A stretch of DNA of 10,019 nucleotides from Salaquimonas sp. (GTDB lineage: Bacteria > Pseudomonadota > Alphaproteobacteria > Rhizobiales > Rhizobiaceae): positions 1 to 10,019 of the forward strand of contig JAHEHW010000031.1 in assembly GCA_024639745.1 (NCBI GenBank), read 5' to 3'. A program made the position numbers and the translations under genes. Positions 1 through 6,708 of the stretch are shown here, piece by piece (the stretch's first letter is position 1; each line of letters starts with the position of its first letter). A model generated the notes under the pieces. That model made no database searches, was not told where the DNA came from, and was given only the letters and a program-made list of their open reading frames with translations.

Positions 1-841
1 CTGCCTCCTGGGCGACCGACCCGGGAAGACCTCCGGCGATCGCAGAGCCAACAGCCGACATATCAGAACCTTGAGAAAGCGATACCGCGCCGACCGGGCG
101 TCCGAACAGGTTCTTCTTCGTCTGAATCAGCCTCAGACCGGTTTTTTCACCGTAGCGCTCTTTCAGGACCGAACTCATATGGCCAAAGCTGTCGACCAGG
201 CCTTTCTCCCGAGCAGGGCGCCCGGTCCAGAACAATCCCGAGAAGATATCCGGATCATCTGCCAGTTTTCCGTCCCGCCGCTCTTTCACCATGTCGATGA
301 AGATTCCGTGAATGTCGGATTGCAGCGATTTCAGGTGATCGATATCCGCCTTCTTTTCAGGCTTGAAAGGGTCCAGCATAACCTTGTTCTTGCCAGCGGT
401 ATAAACGCGACGCTCGACACCGAGCTTGCCGATCGCTTCGACGAAACCGAACGAGGCGGCGACGACGCCGATCGAACCAAGGATCGAGGTCTCGTCTGCA
501 ATGATTTCATCGCCAGCAAGGGCGATCATGTACCCGCCGGACGCTGCGACATCCTCGACGAAGACAAGAACCCGTTTCTTTTTCTCCTCCGCCAGTTCCC
601 GAATGCGGGAATAGATCAAACGCGACTGAACCGGCGATCCACCCGGAGAGTTGACGGAAATAGCGACGACCGGCGCGTCCTTCATTTCGAAAGCGCGCTG
701 CAGGGGACCGGCAACACTGGCAAGCGACAAGGATGGCCTGAACGGCGCCCCCCCCGCCATGATTGCGCCGTGCATCTTCACTACCGGGATTATGACATCG
801 GTTTTTCGAAGCTTCGCTGGCAACAGCCGGGACAGTCTCAT
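1..841 (-). CDS. S49 family serine peptidase (SppA/SohB-like), C-terminus off the left edge
   Basis: Reading the minus strand from an ATG at 841 gives an open frame of 280 residues that continues past base 1, so the C-terminus is missing. It matches the ClpP-fold S49 signal-peptide-peptidase family, which uses a Ser/Lys dyad and degrades residual signal peptides or membrane-associated peptides. Visible landmarks are NSPGGSP (about residues 64-70), the nucleophile loop VEDVAASGGYM with Ser101, and TAGKNK (148-153). Lys153 lies 52 residues after the serine, which is the spacing known for Bacillus SppA, so it is the likely general base. There is no N-terminal signal or membrane segment, so this resembles short, possibly cytoplasmic members rather than the membrane-anchored double-domain E. 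coli SppA. A GTG directly before the ATG is also in frame, and the ribosome site is weak. An ATG at 848 is out of frame. An eight-G run falls in codons 29-32, and the frame stays open through it. It lies 93 bases downstream of the methyltransferase gene and could be co-transcribed with it. Confidence 0.9.
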   Translation of the reverse strand, partial: MRLSRLLPAKLRKTDVIIPVVKMHGAIMAGGAPFRPSLSLASVAGPLQRAFEMKDAPVVAISVNSPGGSPVQSRLIYSRIRELAEEKKKRVLVFVEDVAASGGYMIALAGDEIIADETSILGSIGVVAASFGFVEAIGKLGVERRVYTAGKNKVMLDPFKPEKKADIDHLKSLQSDIHGIFIDMVKERRDGKLADDPDIFSGLFWTGRPAREKGLVDSFGHMSSVLKERYGEKTGLRLIQTKKNLFGRPVGAVSLSQGSDMSAVGSAIAGGLPGSVAQEA

Positions 842-934
842 CACGCATCCAATCGTTGTTAATTCAATTCAAGATCGCAGATGGCCTGCGGCAAGCGAAT
901 TTGCAAGCCCATTGGCGATTATGCGGCTATCGAA

Positions 935-1747
935 TTAGGAAGCGAAAGAGACGCGCTCCAGACCGTTCATAAGTCCTTCGGCAAGCGCGGTGGGCTTGCC
1001 ATCGTCGTCATGCGTCACGATGCCCGGCATGATCGTGAGTGGTGCACGCGAGCCCTTTCTCATATTGACCAGCACTCGTTTGGCGGGCTCGTCTGCTCTG
1101 CCGTGCACCGGCACAATAGACAGGCCACCAAATCTTCCCTGACAACAGGCATTGATCTCGCCGATCTTTTCGCTCCGGTAGATCATGGTCAAGGTTCCCG
1201 AAGGCTTCAAAATGGCGACAGCCGTACGCATCCAGGAGTCGAGGCCGAAGAGACCCATCATGTGCGCCTCAGCCTTCATCATATCGGGCGACGCCCTTTG
1301 GGCATCGTGATTGTAAGGCGGGTTCATGATCGCGTGGTCAAAGCTTTCGGATTTGAGGCCACAAGCTTCACGTTTCTCACCGGTGAAGGTGATATCCGCT
1401 TCGAGCACGCGCACCCGGCCGGCAAAACGAAGATTGCTGCGGAGTTGCAGCGTCTTTCTGGCCAGTTCGGCCATGACCGGATTCTTCTCGATCAACACGG
1501 CGCGCAATTGTGGATTCATGTTCAGGGCAGCCAGCGCGGCCACACCAGAACCGGCGCCCATATCAGCGAGCAAGCCGGAAGCATCGGCGGGAAGACTTGC
1601 GGCTATGAGTAACGCATCGGATCCGGCGCGATGACCCGAACCGACAGGCTGCAATGCCGTAAATTCACCGCGGTGAAAAGCGTCTTCGCTCGTTTTCACC
1701 GGGTTTGCGGTATTCGGCTGGTCAGCAATTTCAGTTCCGACTGTCAT
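935..1747 (-). CDS. Class I SAM-dependent methyltransferase, NPPY type (TrmN6/YfiC-like)
   Basis: This 270-residue protein has the layout of a class I methyltransferase. The SAM-binding motif I, ADMGAGSGVAAL, is at about 61-72. An acidic residue, Glu87, ends strand 2. The catalytic NPPY tetrad is at 142-145. NPPY marks methylation of an exocyclic amino nitrogen, usually adenine N6 or glutamine. The N-terminal pattern GFHR/GEFT...Q...GHRAGSDALLLAA resembles the family of E. coli YfiC (TrmN6), which methylates A37 of tRNA1(Val), so a tRNA or other RNA adenine is the best guess; substrate is not shown by the sequence. The ATG start at 1747 lies inside the end of the upstream DUF2007 gene (17-base overlap), which suggests translational coupling. 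The Shine-Dalgarno sequence is weak (GAAAG), as expected for a coupled start. Stop is TAA at 935-937. Confidence 0.88.
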   Translation of the reverse strand: MTVGTEIADQPNTANPVKTSEDAFHRGEFTALQPVGSGHRAGSDALLIAASLPADASGLLADMGAGSGVAALAALNMNPQLRAVLIEKNPVMAELARKTLQLRSNLRFAGRVRVLEADITFTGEKREACGLKSESFDHAIMNPPYNHDAQRASPDMMKAEAHMMGLFGLDSWMRTAVAILKPSGTLTMIYRSEKIGEINACCQGRFGGLSIVPVHGRADEPAKRVLVNMRKGSRAPLTIMPGIVTHDDDGKPTALAEGLMNGLERVSFAS

Positions 1748-1967
1748 TGTCTTTCAAATATCTTTCCATCCCGGCAGCCCTGATCAGGTAACGTGCCGCG
1801 TTTTCCTGATCTTCGACTACCATTATCCGCCTTGGCAACACGCCTAATGACCCTTCAAGCACGCTCATATGCTGGTCGAGCACCATGTGGTCGATTTCAC
1901 GGTCGCGGAACAAGGCCTCGATGAACGAAATCGCGACAGCGTCATTGGTTCTTATCAACTCGATCAA
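1731..1967 (-). CDS. DUF2007 family small protein
   Basis: A 78-residue protein that begins MIELIRTNDAVAISFIEAL and carries a conserved centre around residues 34-50 (MSVLEGSLGVLPRRIMV). This is the compact alpha/beta fold of DUF2007, annotated in databases as a putative signal-transducing protein; related domains resemble the GlnB/PII fold. No enzymatic function is established. The start is TTG at 1967, chosen because an AGAGGAAAG ribosome site sits just upstream on the minus strand and because the following residues match the family's usual N-terminus. Its 3' end overlaps the methyltransferase start by 17 bases, so the two are almost certainly co-expressed and may be functionally linked. It is the first gene of the minus-strand unit, divergent from the polyprenyl synthase. 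Confidence 0.85.
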   Translation of the reverse strand: MIELIRTNDAVAISFIEALFRDREIDHMVLDQHMSVLEGSLGVLPRRIMVVEDQENAARYLIRAAGMERYLKDNDSRN

Positions 1968-2035
1968 TGCTTTCCTCTACTTGTCAAAATAATCGGCTTT
2001 GCAGAAGCACAAGGCAAATCAAAGTTCACAGTCCT

Positions 2036-2055
2036 GGATAACGTTCAAGTTATCC
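2036..2055. repeat. Inverted repeat GGATAAC-N6-GTTATCC
   Basis: Two perfect 7-base arms (GGATAAC at 2036-2042, GTTATCC at 2049-2055) flank a 6-base spacer, GTTCAA. The repeat sits in the divergent promoter region about 70 bases upstream of the DUF2007 start and 185 bases upstream of ispB. Arm length and spacing fit a dimeric regulator's operator; it could also form a small RNA hairpin. No poly-T tract follows on either strand, so it is not an intrinsic terminator. The regulator is unknown. Confidence 0.5.
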
Positions 2056-2223
2056 GCAATTGAAGTCGCGTGCATCCGCTTTATTCCATAGTAAATGTTG
2101 TTGCCGGCTTTTGGCGTGCTTGCATTGCGATCGTTTGCAGGATACGCGCAGATAGGCCAATTTTTCGCCTGTTCCCGAAGCCGCCCGTGCCATCGTAGCG
2201 GGGACTGAGAGAAAAAAGTTTTT

Positions 2224-2229
2224 GGAGAG
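2224..2229 (+). promoter_or_regulatory. Ribosome binding site that decides the ispB start
   Basis: GGAGAG ends 10 bases before the ATG at 2240. A TTG at 2222 is in frame and would add six residues, but this purine-rich site would then lie inside the gene and only a more distant GAGAG run would serve the TTG. The ATG at 2240 is therefore preferred. Confidence 0.6.
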
Positions 2230-2239
2230 TGTTCTCAAG

Positions 2240-3268
2240 ATGTCTGGCGTTATAATTCCGATTCAAGGAACCCAGAGCAACTCGGGCAAGACGCCAAGCG
2301 TCGAGCCGTTGATGAACTTGGTTCAAAGCGACATGGAGCGGGTAAACCACCTCGTCCTGTCAAAATGCGGTTCCCAGGTTGAGATGATCCCGGAGGTGGC
2401 GCGTCATCTCATCGATAGCGGTGGCAAACGGCTCAGGCCAATGCTGACGCTTGCTGCCGCCCAGATGTGCGGCTATCGCGGCGATCACCACGTAACGCTC
2501 GCAGCAAGCGTCGAATTCATGCATACGGCGACTCTGCTGCACGACGACGTCGTCGATGAAAGCGACCTGCGCCGGGGCAAACTAGCGGCGCGTATGCTTT
2601 GGGGAAATCAGGCGAGTGTTCTGGTCGGCGATTTTCTACTCGGCCAGGCCTTCCGGATGATGGTAGAATCGGGGTCGATGAAGGCGCTTGAATGTCTATC
2701 TCATGCCTCAACGGTCATCGCCGAAGGCGAAGTGCTACAATTGGGCACAGCCAAGAACCTCGAGACAACCCAGGACGAGTATATCGAAGTCGTTCGCGCA
2801 AAGACCGCCGCGCTTTTCGCCGCAGCCGCGGAAGTCGGTCCGATCCTTGCCGGTTCCAATCGTTCCATGCTCTCGGCTTTCCGCTCTTATGGCAACAATC
2901 TTGGGCTGGCATTTCAGCTGATCGATGACGCGCTCGACTATGGCGGGAAGGCAGCCACTTTGGGCAAAAATGTCGGCGATGATTTCCGCGAGGGAAAAGT
3001 CACGCTACCTGTGCTGCTTTGCTATCGCAGAGGCGGCGAGAAGGAGCGTGAGTTCTGGCGCGAGGCGATCGAACAGGGTGAGAATGACGACACTCGCCTT
3101 GAAGAAGCCATGCGGCTGATGCACGAAAAAGACGCACTTGCGGACACGCTGGAGCGCGCGCGACAATATTGCGATTTGGCAAAAGACGCCCTGGCGACCA
3201 TAGAGGACAGCCCTCAAAAAGAGGCGCTTCTTGAGGTGCTCGATTACAGTCTGTTGCGGGCGCACTAG
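2240..3268 (+). CDS. ispB: Long-chain trans-polyprenyl diphosphate synthase (octaprenyl/decaprenyl type)
   Basis: From the ATG at 2240 this is a 342-residue trans-isoprenyl diphosphate synthase, which adds isopentenyl diphosphate units to an allylic primer to make the ubiquinone side chain. Family motifs are all present: GGKRLRP at 61-67 (diphosphate binding), the first Asp-rich motif DDVVD at 102-106, and the second, DDALD, at 229-233. GEVLQL (163-168) and a Lys-Thr pair (KT at 188-189) are also in place. The residue five before the first Asp-rich motif is Ala97; a small residue there leaves the product tunnel open and fits a long chain (C40 to C50) rather than farnesyl or geranylgeranyl diphosphate. 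Alphaproteobacteria of this group usually make ubiquinone-10, so the product may be decaprenyl diphosphate even though the usual label is octaprenyl. It is first in a plus-strand operon, 39 bases ahead of the TPR gene. Confidence 0.95.
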   Translation: MSGVIIPIQGTQSNSGKTPSVEPLMNLVQSDMERVNHLVLSKCGSQVEMIPEVARHLIDSGGKRLRPMLTLAAAQMCGYRGDHHVTLAASVEFMHTATLLHDDVVDESDLRRGKLAARMLWGNQASVLVGDFLLGQAFRMMVESGSMKALECLSHASTVIAEGEVLQLGTAKNLETTQDEYIEVVRAKTAALFAAAAEVGPILAGSNRSMLSAFRSYGNNLGLAFQLIDDALDYGGKAATLGKNVGDDFREGKVTLPVLLCYRRGGEKEREFWREAIEQGENDDTRLEEAMRLMHEKDALADTLERARQYCDLAKDALATIEDSPQKEALLEVLDYSLLRAH

Positions 3269-3307
3269 CCGCAATAGGTCAGATTTCAAAGAGGGACCAT
3301 TATTGAG

Positions 3308-5056
3308 ATGTCATTGACGAGTCGTATTAGAATCATGGCGCTTTCCTCGGCGATGGGCATTGCTATCGCAGCGAGTGCTCATGGGGCCGGCTATCTGAGC
3401 GATCTGGGCTTGATGACCGGGGCGGAAAAGACGATCGATGTAAGCGACGAGCTCCCCTCGCTGTCCGGCAGCTTCCTTGCCGCACAGATCGCAACTGCCA
3501 ATGGTGACGATGCGGCGGCAATCGAGAACTACCGCCGTGCCATCAAGCTGGACCCGGACAATGTGGGATTGAAGCAGGCGCTATTCGCAGGGCTGACAGG
3601 CGACGGGCAAATAGCCGAGGCGATCGAGCTGTTGCAGGATATCCCGCCCGAATTTCAAAATCAGAATATCAACCATGCAGTCGTTGCCGCCAACGCGCTG
3701 AAACAGAAGTCATGGTCGCAGGCGGTCTCACGTCTAAAGAAAGTCGCCGGGACTGACCTCGACAATATGCTTGCTCAACTCGTGGTCGCCTGGGCACAGT
3801 TAGGTGCGCGTGACATGGAAAAGGCCATCGCCGGGGCGAGCCAGATTGACGGGCCCGACTGGATGCGTATGATCAAGGAATATCATACCGGTCTAGTCTT
3901 GGCAGCGTCCGGCAAGGATAGCGAGGCCGTGACGGCTCTCGAAATTGCCGTTTCCTATCGCTCGGTCGCTGGCGCTTTGACGGAAACCTATATGCGCGCG
4001 ATGCAGGCCCTTGCCATTTCCTATGCACGGCTTGGCAATCTTGAGAAAGCCAATTCCGTTCTCGACGAGGGGCTGGCCCTGATTTCCCGCCATCCGGCTC
4101 TGCTCGCGCTCGAGGCTTCAATCGCTAATGGCGACAAGCCTGCCCTGCTTCTGAAGACGGCGCAGCAGGGCGCGGCGGAAGTCTTCTACAATGTCGGTTC
4201 AGCCATCAGCCGCCAGGGTCGCTCACCCTTCGCTCAAAGCCATCTTCAACTCGCGCATTTCCTGGCGCCGCAATCAGATGTTGTCCAATTCGCGCTGGGC
4301 AATGTTTATCAGGATCAGGAAAAATACCTGCGCGCGAACGATCTTTACACCAAGGTCGCCGATACTTCGCCCTATTTCCGATCCGCGCAGCTCGAATATG
4401 CTATCAATCTCGACCGGCTGGATCAGTTTCCGACTTCGGAAGCGGTGCTTTCCGATCTGATTGCTGGTGACCCGGATGACCTGATCGCGGTTCTGACGCT
4501 GGGCGGTCTTTACGCCTCCAAGAAATCTTTCGACAAAGCCGTGTCGGTCTACGATGCCGCGATCAGCCGTATCAGCAATCCTGAGCGGCTGCACTGGAAT
4601 ATCTTTTATCGGCGGGGCATAGCGCATGAGCGCCTGGGCGAATGGCCCGATGCCGAAGCGGATTTCAAACAGGCGCTGGAACTTTATCCCGAACAGCCGG
4701 ATGTGCTGAATTACCTGGGTTATTCCTGGATCGACCAGGGAATCAATCTGGAAGAAGGGCTTGGCATGATCCGCAAGGCGGTTGAGCTGAAACCCAATTC
4801 GGGCTTCATCATCGACAGTCTTGGCTGGGCCTATTACCAGTTGGGCCGTTATGAAGATGCCGTTGTCGAACTGGAAACTGCGCTTGAAAAAATGCCGTCC
4901 GATCCGGTAATAATAGATCATCTCGGCGATGCCTATTGGAAAACGGGCAGAAAACTCGAAGCGGTTTACCAGTGGCGGCACGCTATCTCGAGCAATCCGA
5001 CTGAGGAAGATGCAGCGAAAATTCAGGAAAAAATTCGCCACGGCCTGATCAATTAG
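3308..5056 (+). CDS. Exported tetratricopeptide repeat (TPR) protein
   Basis: A 582-residue protein with a Sec-type signal peptide: Arg residues at 6 and 8, a hydrophobic core at about 9-22, and a likely cleavage after an A-x-A/G-A site near residue 24-27. No lipobox cysteine is seen, so it should be periplasmic or envelope-associated rather than a lipoprotein. The mature part is almost wholly helical repeats. TPR-like units are recognisable at roughly 55-84, 234-260, 325-358, 392-420, 433-461, 467-495, 501-529 and 535-563. The C-terminal four are the most regular (for example LNYLGYSW, IDSLGWAYYQLGRYEDA, IDHLGDAYWKTGR). TPR arrays bind other proteins; no enzymatic domain is visible. AAGAGGGA at about 3288-3295 is the candidate ribosome site. 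It is flanked by ispB (39 bases) and ispE (20 bases), so it is probably co-transcribed with isoprenoid genes, but I cannot assign a function. Confidence 0.9.
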   Translation: MSLTSRIRIMALSSAMGIAIAASAHGAGYLSDLGLMTGAEKTIDVSDELPSLSGSFLAAQIATANGDDAAAIENYRRAIKLDPDNVGLKQALFAGLTGDGQIAEAIELLQDIPPEFQNQNINHAVVAANALKQKSWSQAVSRLKKVAGTDLDNMLAQLVVAWAQLGARDMEKAIAGASQIDGPDWMRMIKEYHTGLVLAASGKDSEAVTALEIAVSYRSVAGALTETYMRAMQALAISYARLGNLEKANSVLDEGLALISRHPALLALEASIANGDKPALLLKTAQQGAAEVFYNVGSAISRQGRSPFAQSHLQLAHFLAPQSDVVQFALGNVYQDQEKYLRANDLYTKVADTSPYFRSAQLEYAINLDRLDQFPTSEAVLSDLIAGDPDDLIAVLTLGGLYASKKSFDKAVSVYDAAISRISNPERLHWNIFYRRGIAHERLGEWPDAEADFKQALELYPEQPDVLNYLGYSWIDQGINLEEGLGMIRKAVELKPNSGFIIDSLGWAYYQLGRYEDAVVELETALEKMPSDPVIIDHLGDAYWKTGRKLEAVYQWRHAISSNPTEEDAAKIQEKIRHGLIN

Positions 5057-5076
5057 CATTTTCGGCAGGCAAGCGC

Positions 5077-5982
5077 ATGGTTACCTGGCATTGCAATGCC
5101 CCGGCCAAGATCAACTTGGCACTTCACGTAACCGGGCAGCGAAAAGACGGCTATCATGAGCTTGAAACCCTCGTGGCGTTTACTGGGCTTTGTGACCGTA
5201 TCTCGGTTACCGCATCGCTGGGAGACAGCGCTCCGAACAAGATCGACTTGAAAACCTCTGGTCCTTTTGCTGCCGGCCTTCCGGCAGCAGAGAATAACCT
5301 AACGGTTCAGGCCGTGAAAAGGCTGACGGAGCGGACCGGCTCCCGGCTCCACGGGCAGCAGGTTACGATCCGTCTGGAGAAAAACCTTCCGCCAGCAAGC
5401 GGTATCGGCGGCGGCTCATCGGACGCGGCAGCAGCGTTGATCGCATATTCGAAACTTGCCGGGATATCCGGGCGCGAGGAGATAGAGGCTTGCGCAGCAT
5501 CGCTTGGCGCCGATGTGCCAATGTGCATCGTTGCGCGGCCGCTTATCGCCAAGGGCATTGGCGATCAAATCTCGCCTTTCCCAGACTTTCCGGAAATCGC
5601 TCTTTTGCTCGTCAATCCGCTCGTCGAGATTTCGACCCCGGACGTTTTCAAGGCGCTGAGACGGCGGGATAATCCGGGCTTTCCGCAGATTGGATCGAAG
5701 ATTGTGGAAGTCTTGCCCGACTTGCGAAACGACCTCGAGGCGGCTGCCAAAGACCTTGTTCCGGCAATCGGCGAGGCCATCGAAGCGTTGAAGGCAAGTG
5801 GTGCGCCTCGGCTCGTGAGAATGAGCGGCTCAGGTGCAACCTGTTTCGGCCTGTATGGTACGCTGCAAGCGGCACAGACGGCAGCCTTGCAAATTGCCAG
5901 CCGCCGGCCAAACTGGTGGGTGCAGGCCAGCAGAACGGTTTCAGCGCCAGCGGATTACATGGAGAGAGCATGGCAAGAATAG
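5077..5982 (+). CDS. ispE: 4-diphosphocytidyl-2-C-methyl-D-erythritol kinase
   Basis: A 301-residue GHMP-superfamily kinase that phosphorylates CDP-methylerythritol with ATP, the fourth step of the MEP route to isopentenyl and dimethylallyl diphosphate, in the cytoplasm. The N-terminal APAKINLAL contains Lys11 and is the family signature, followed by GQRKDGYHELETL. The glycine-rich ATP loop LPPASGIGGGSSDAAAA spans 104-120. LGADVP contains Asp146, the likely catalytic base. The C-terminal GHMP motif MSGSGATCFGLY is present near 249-260. Length is slightly above the E. coli enzyme (283). The start at 5077 is set by the conserved N-terminus and a GGCAGG site before it. Its last 13 bases overlap the moaB start, so translation of the two is probably coupled. 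Confidence 0.96.
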   Translation: MVTWHCNAPAKINLALHVTGQRKDGYHELETLVAFTGLCDRISVTASLGDSAPNKIDLKTSGPFAAGLPAAENNLTVQAVKRLTERTGSRLHGQQVTIRLEKNLPPASGIGGGSSDAAAALIAYSKLAGISGREEIEACAASLGADVPMCIVARPLIAKGIGDQISPFPDFPEIALLLVNPLVEISTPDVFKALRRRDNPGFPQIGSKIVEVLPDLRNDLEAAAKDLVPAIGEAIEALKASGAPRLVRMSGSGATCFGLYGTLQAAQTAALQIASRRPNWWVQASRTVSAPADYMERAWQE

Positions 5983-6518
5983 ACCAAAGCCGCCCTTTCA
6001 TTCCGGTCGGGATCGCGGTGTTGACGGTGTCCGATACACGGAGCATTGAGGAAGACAAGTCTGGCAAAACGCTCGTCGACCGTCTCGAAAAAGCCGGGCA
6101 TCGCCTAGTTGAGCGGGCCATTGTCAGGGATGAGATTGATGCGATCCAACAAACCGTAAGGGCATGGTGCGAACGCAAGGATATCGATGTCGTGCTGACA
6201 ACCGGCGGCACCGGCTTTACCGGCCGCGATGTGACACCGGAGGCACTGGAGCCCATTTTCGAGAAACAAATGGACGGCTTTTCCATCCTTTTTCACAGGC
6301 TGAGCTACGGCAAGATCGGGACTTCCACCATTCAATCGAGGGCAACCGGCGGCGTCTTGAACGCAACCTATGTGTTTTGCCTGCCGGGCTCGCCCGGCGC
6401 CTGCAAAGATGCCTGGGACGGCATTCTGGAGGCACAGTTGGACTACAGGCACATGCCGTGCAATTTCGTCGAGATCATGCCGCGCCTGGACGAGCATCTG
6501 AGGCGCACGAAGAGCTGA
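5970..6518 (+). CDS. moaB: Molybdenum cofactor biosynthesis protein B (MoaB/Mog family)
   Basis: A 182-residue protein of the MoaB/MogA fold, which binds molybdopterin and, in active members, adenylates it before molybdenum insertion. Key motifs are VLTVSDTRS (17-25), TTGGTGFTGRDVTPEA (77-92), IGTSTIQSRATGGV (116-129) and LPGSPGACKDAW (138-149); the ending HMPCNFVEIMPRL (161-173) is typical of the MoaB subgroup. The start is the ATG at 5970, not further upstream, because a GGAGAGAG ribosome site lies at 5961-5968 and the protein then begins with the usual short MoaB N-terminus. It overlaps the ispE stop by 13 bases and is the last gene of this plus-strand run. The link to isoprenoid genes is positional only. 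Confidence 0.93.
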   Translation: MARIDQSRPFIPVGIAVLTVSDTRSIEEDKSGKTLVDRLEKAGHRLVERAIVRDEIDAIQQTVRAWCERKDIDVVLTTGGTGFTGRDVTPEALEPIFEKQMDGFSILFHRLSYGKIGTSTIQSRATGGVLNATYVFCLPGSPGACKDAWDGILEAQLDYRHMPCNFVEIMPRLDEHLRRTKS

Positions 6519-6559
6519 AGGCCCAGAGCCGGAAACTTCATTCCCGGCAGAACCGCTCC

Positions 6560-6584
6560 CCCTAGGCCTGGAGGCAGACTAGGG
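6560..6584 (+). terminator. Hairpin downstream of moaB, possible terminator
   Basis: CCCTAGGCC (6560-6568) pairs with GGC (6573-6575) and CTAGGG (6579-6584) around a TGGA loop, with an AGA bulge on the 3' side. The stem is strong and sits 40 bases after the moaB stop, where the operon should end. It lacks a following T-run, so an intrinsic terminator is only a possibility; it could instead protect the mRNA end. Confidence 0.4.
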
Positions 6585-6607
6585 CGATTTCACTTGCGGA
6601 TGCTAAT

Positions 6608-6637
6608 TTGTACTTGTTTTGTTCTCCTCTTTATAAT
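6608..6637 (+). promoter_or_regulatory. Candidate sigma-70-type promoter for the radical SAM gene
   Basis: A perfect TATAAT at 6632-6637 lies 18 bases after TTGTAC (6608-6613), which keeps the TTG of the -35 consensus. The surrounding 50 bases are clearly AT-richer than the rest of the window. Transcription would begin near 6644, leaving a leader of about 65 bases. This suggests that the radical SAM gene is transcribed separately from the ispB-moaB operon. Confidence 0.5.
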
Positions 6638-6708
6638 AGGAATATGTTCTCACACAAAATCGGAATCGATTGGGGCAATCCTCGTTCAAGGCCGGCAGGG
6701 AGCACATC

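Larger units (their letters stand above)
1968..2239. other. Divergent intergenic region between the DUF2007 gene and ispB
   Basis: No gene is visible in these 272 bases; the short open frames crossing them lack ribosome sites and family resemblance. Both flanking genes start outward from here, so promoters for both units should lie inside. I could not find a strong sigma-70 pair for either direction, only weak candidates (for example TTGCAT at 2120-2125 with GATACG 15 bases on, for the plus strand). A near-perfect dyad at 2036-2055 is listed separately. The plus-strand leader is purine-rich just before ispB. Confidence 0.7.

Noticed and set aside
507..848. Alternative minus-strand start at 848 giving a 113-codon frame
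   Set aside because: It runs out of frame with the peptidase motifs, which read cleanly from the ATG at 841 straight through the G run, so no frameshift needs to be assumed.
71..862. A 263-codon plus-strand open frame at the left end
   Set aside because: It is the antisense shadow of the S49 peptidase gene, whose minus-strand reading shows the family motifs; the plus frame has no recognisable domain.
881..1612. A 243-codon plus-strand open frame opposite the methyltransferase
   Set aside because: Low-complexity, His/Arg-rich shadow product; the minus strand carries the GAGSG and NPPY motifs.
4274..5059. A 261-codon minus-strand open frame opposite the TPR gene
   Set aside because: It is fully contained in the TPR gene region, has no family resemblance, and the sense strand encodes regular TPR repeats.
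5648..6286. A 212-codon minus-strand open frame across the ispE/moaB junction
   Set aside because: Ser/Arg-rich composition typical of antisense shadows in high-G+C genes; both sense genes are well supported.
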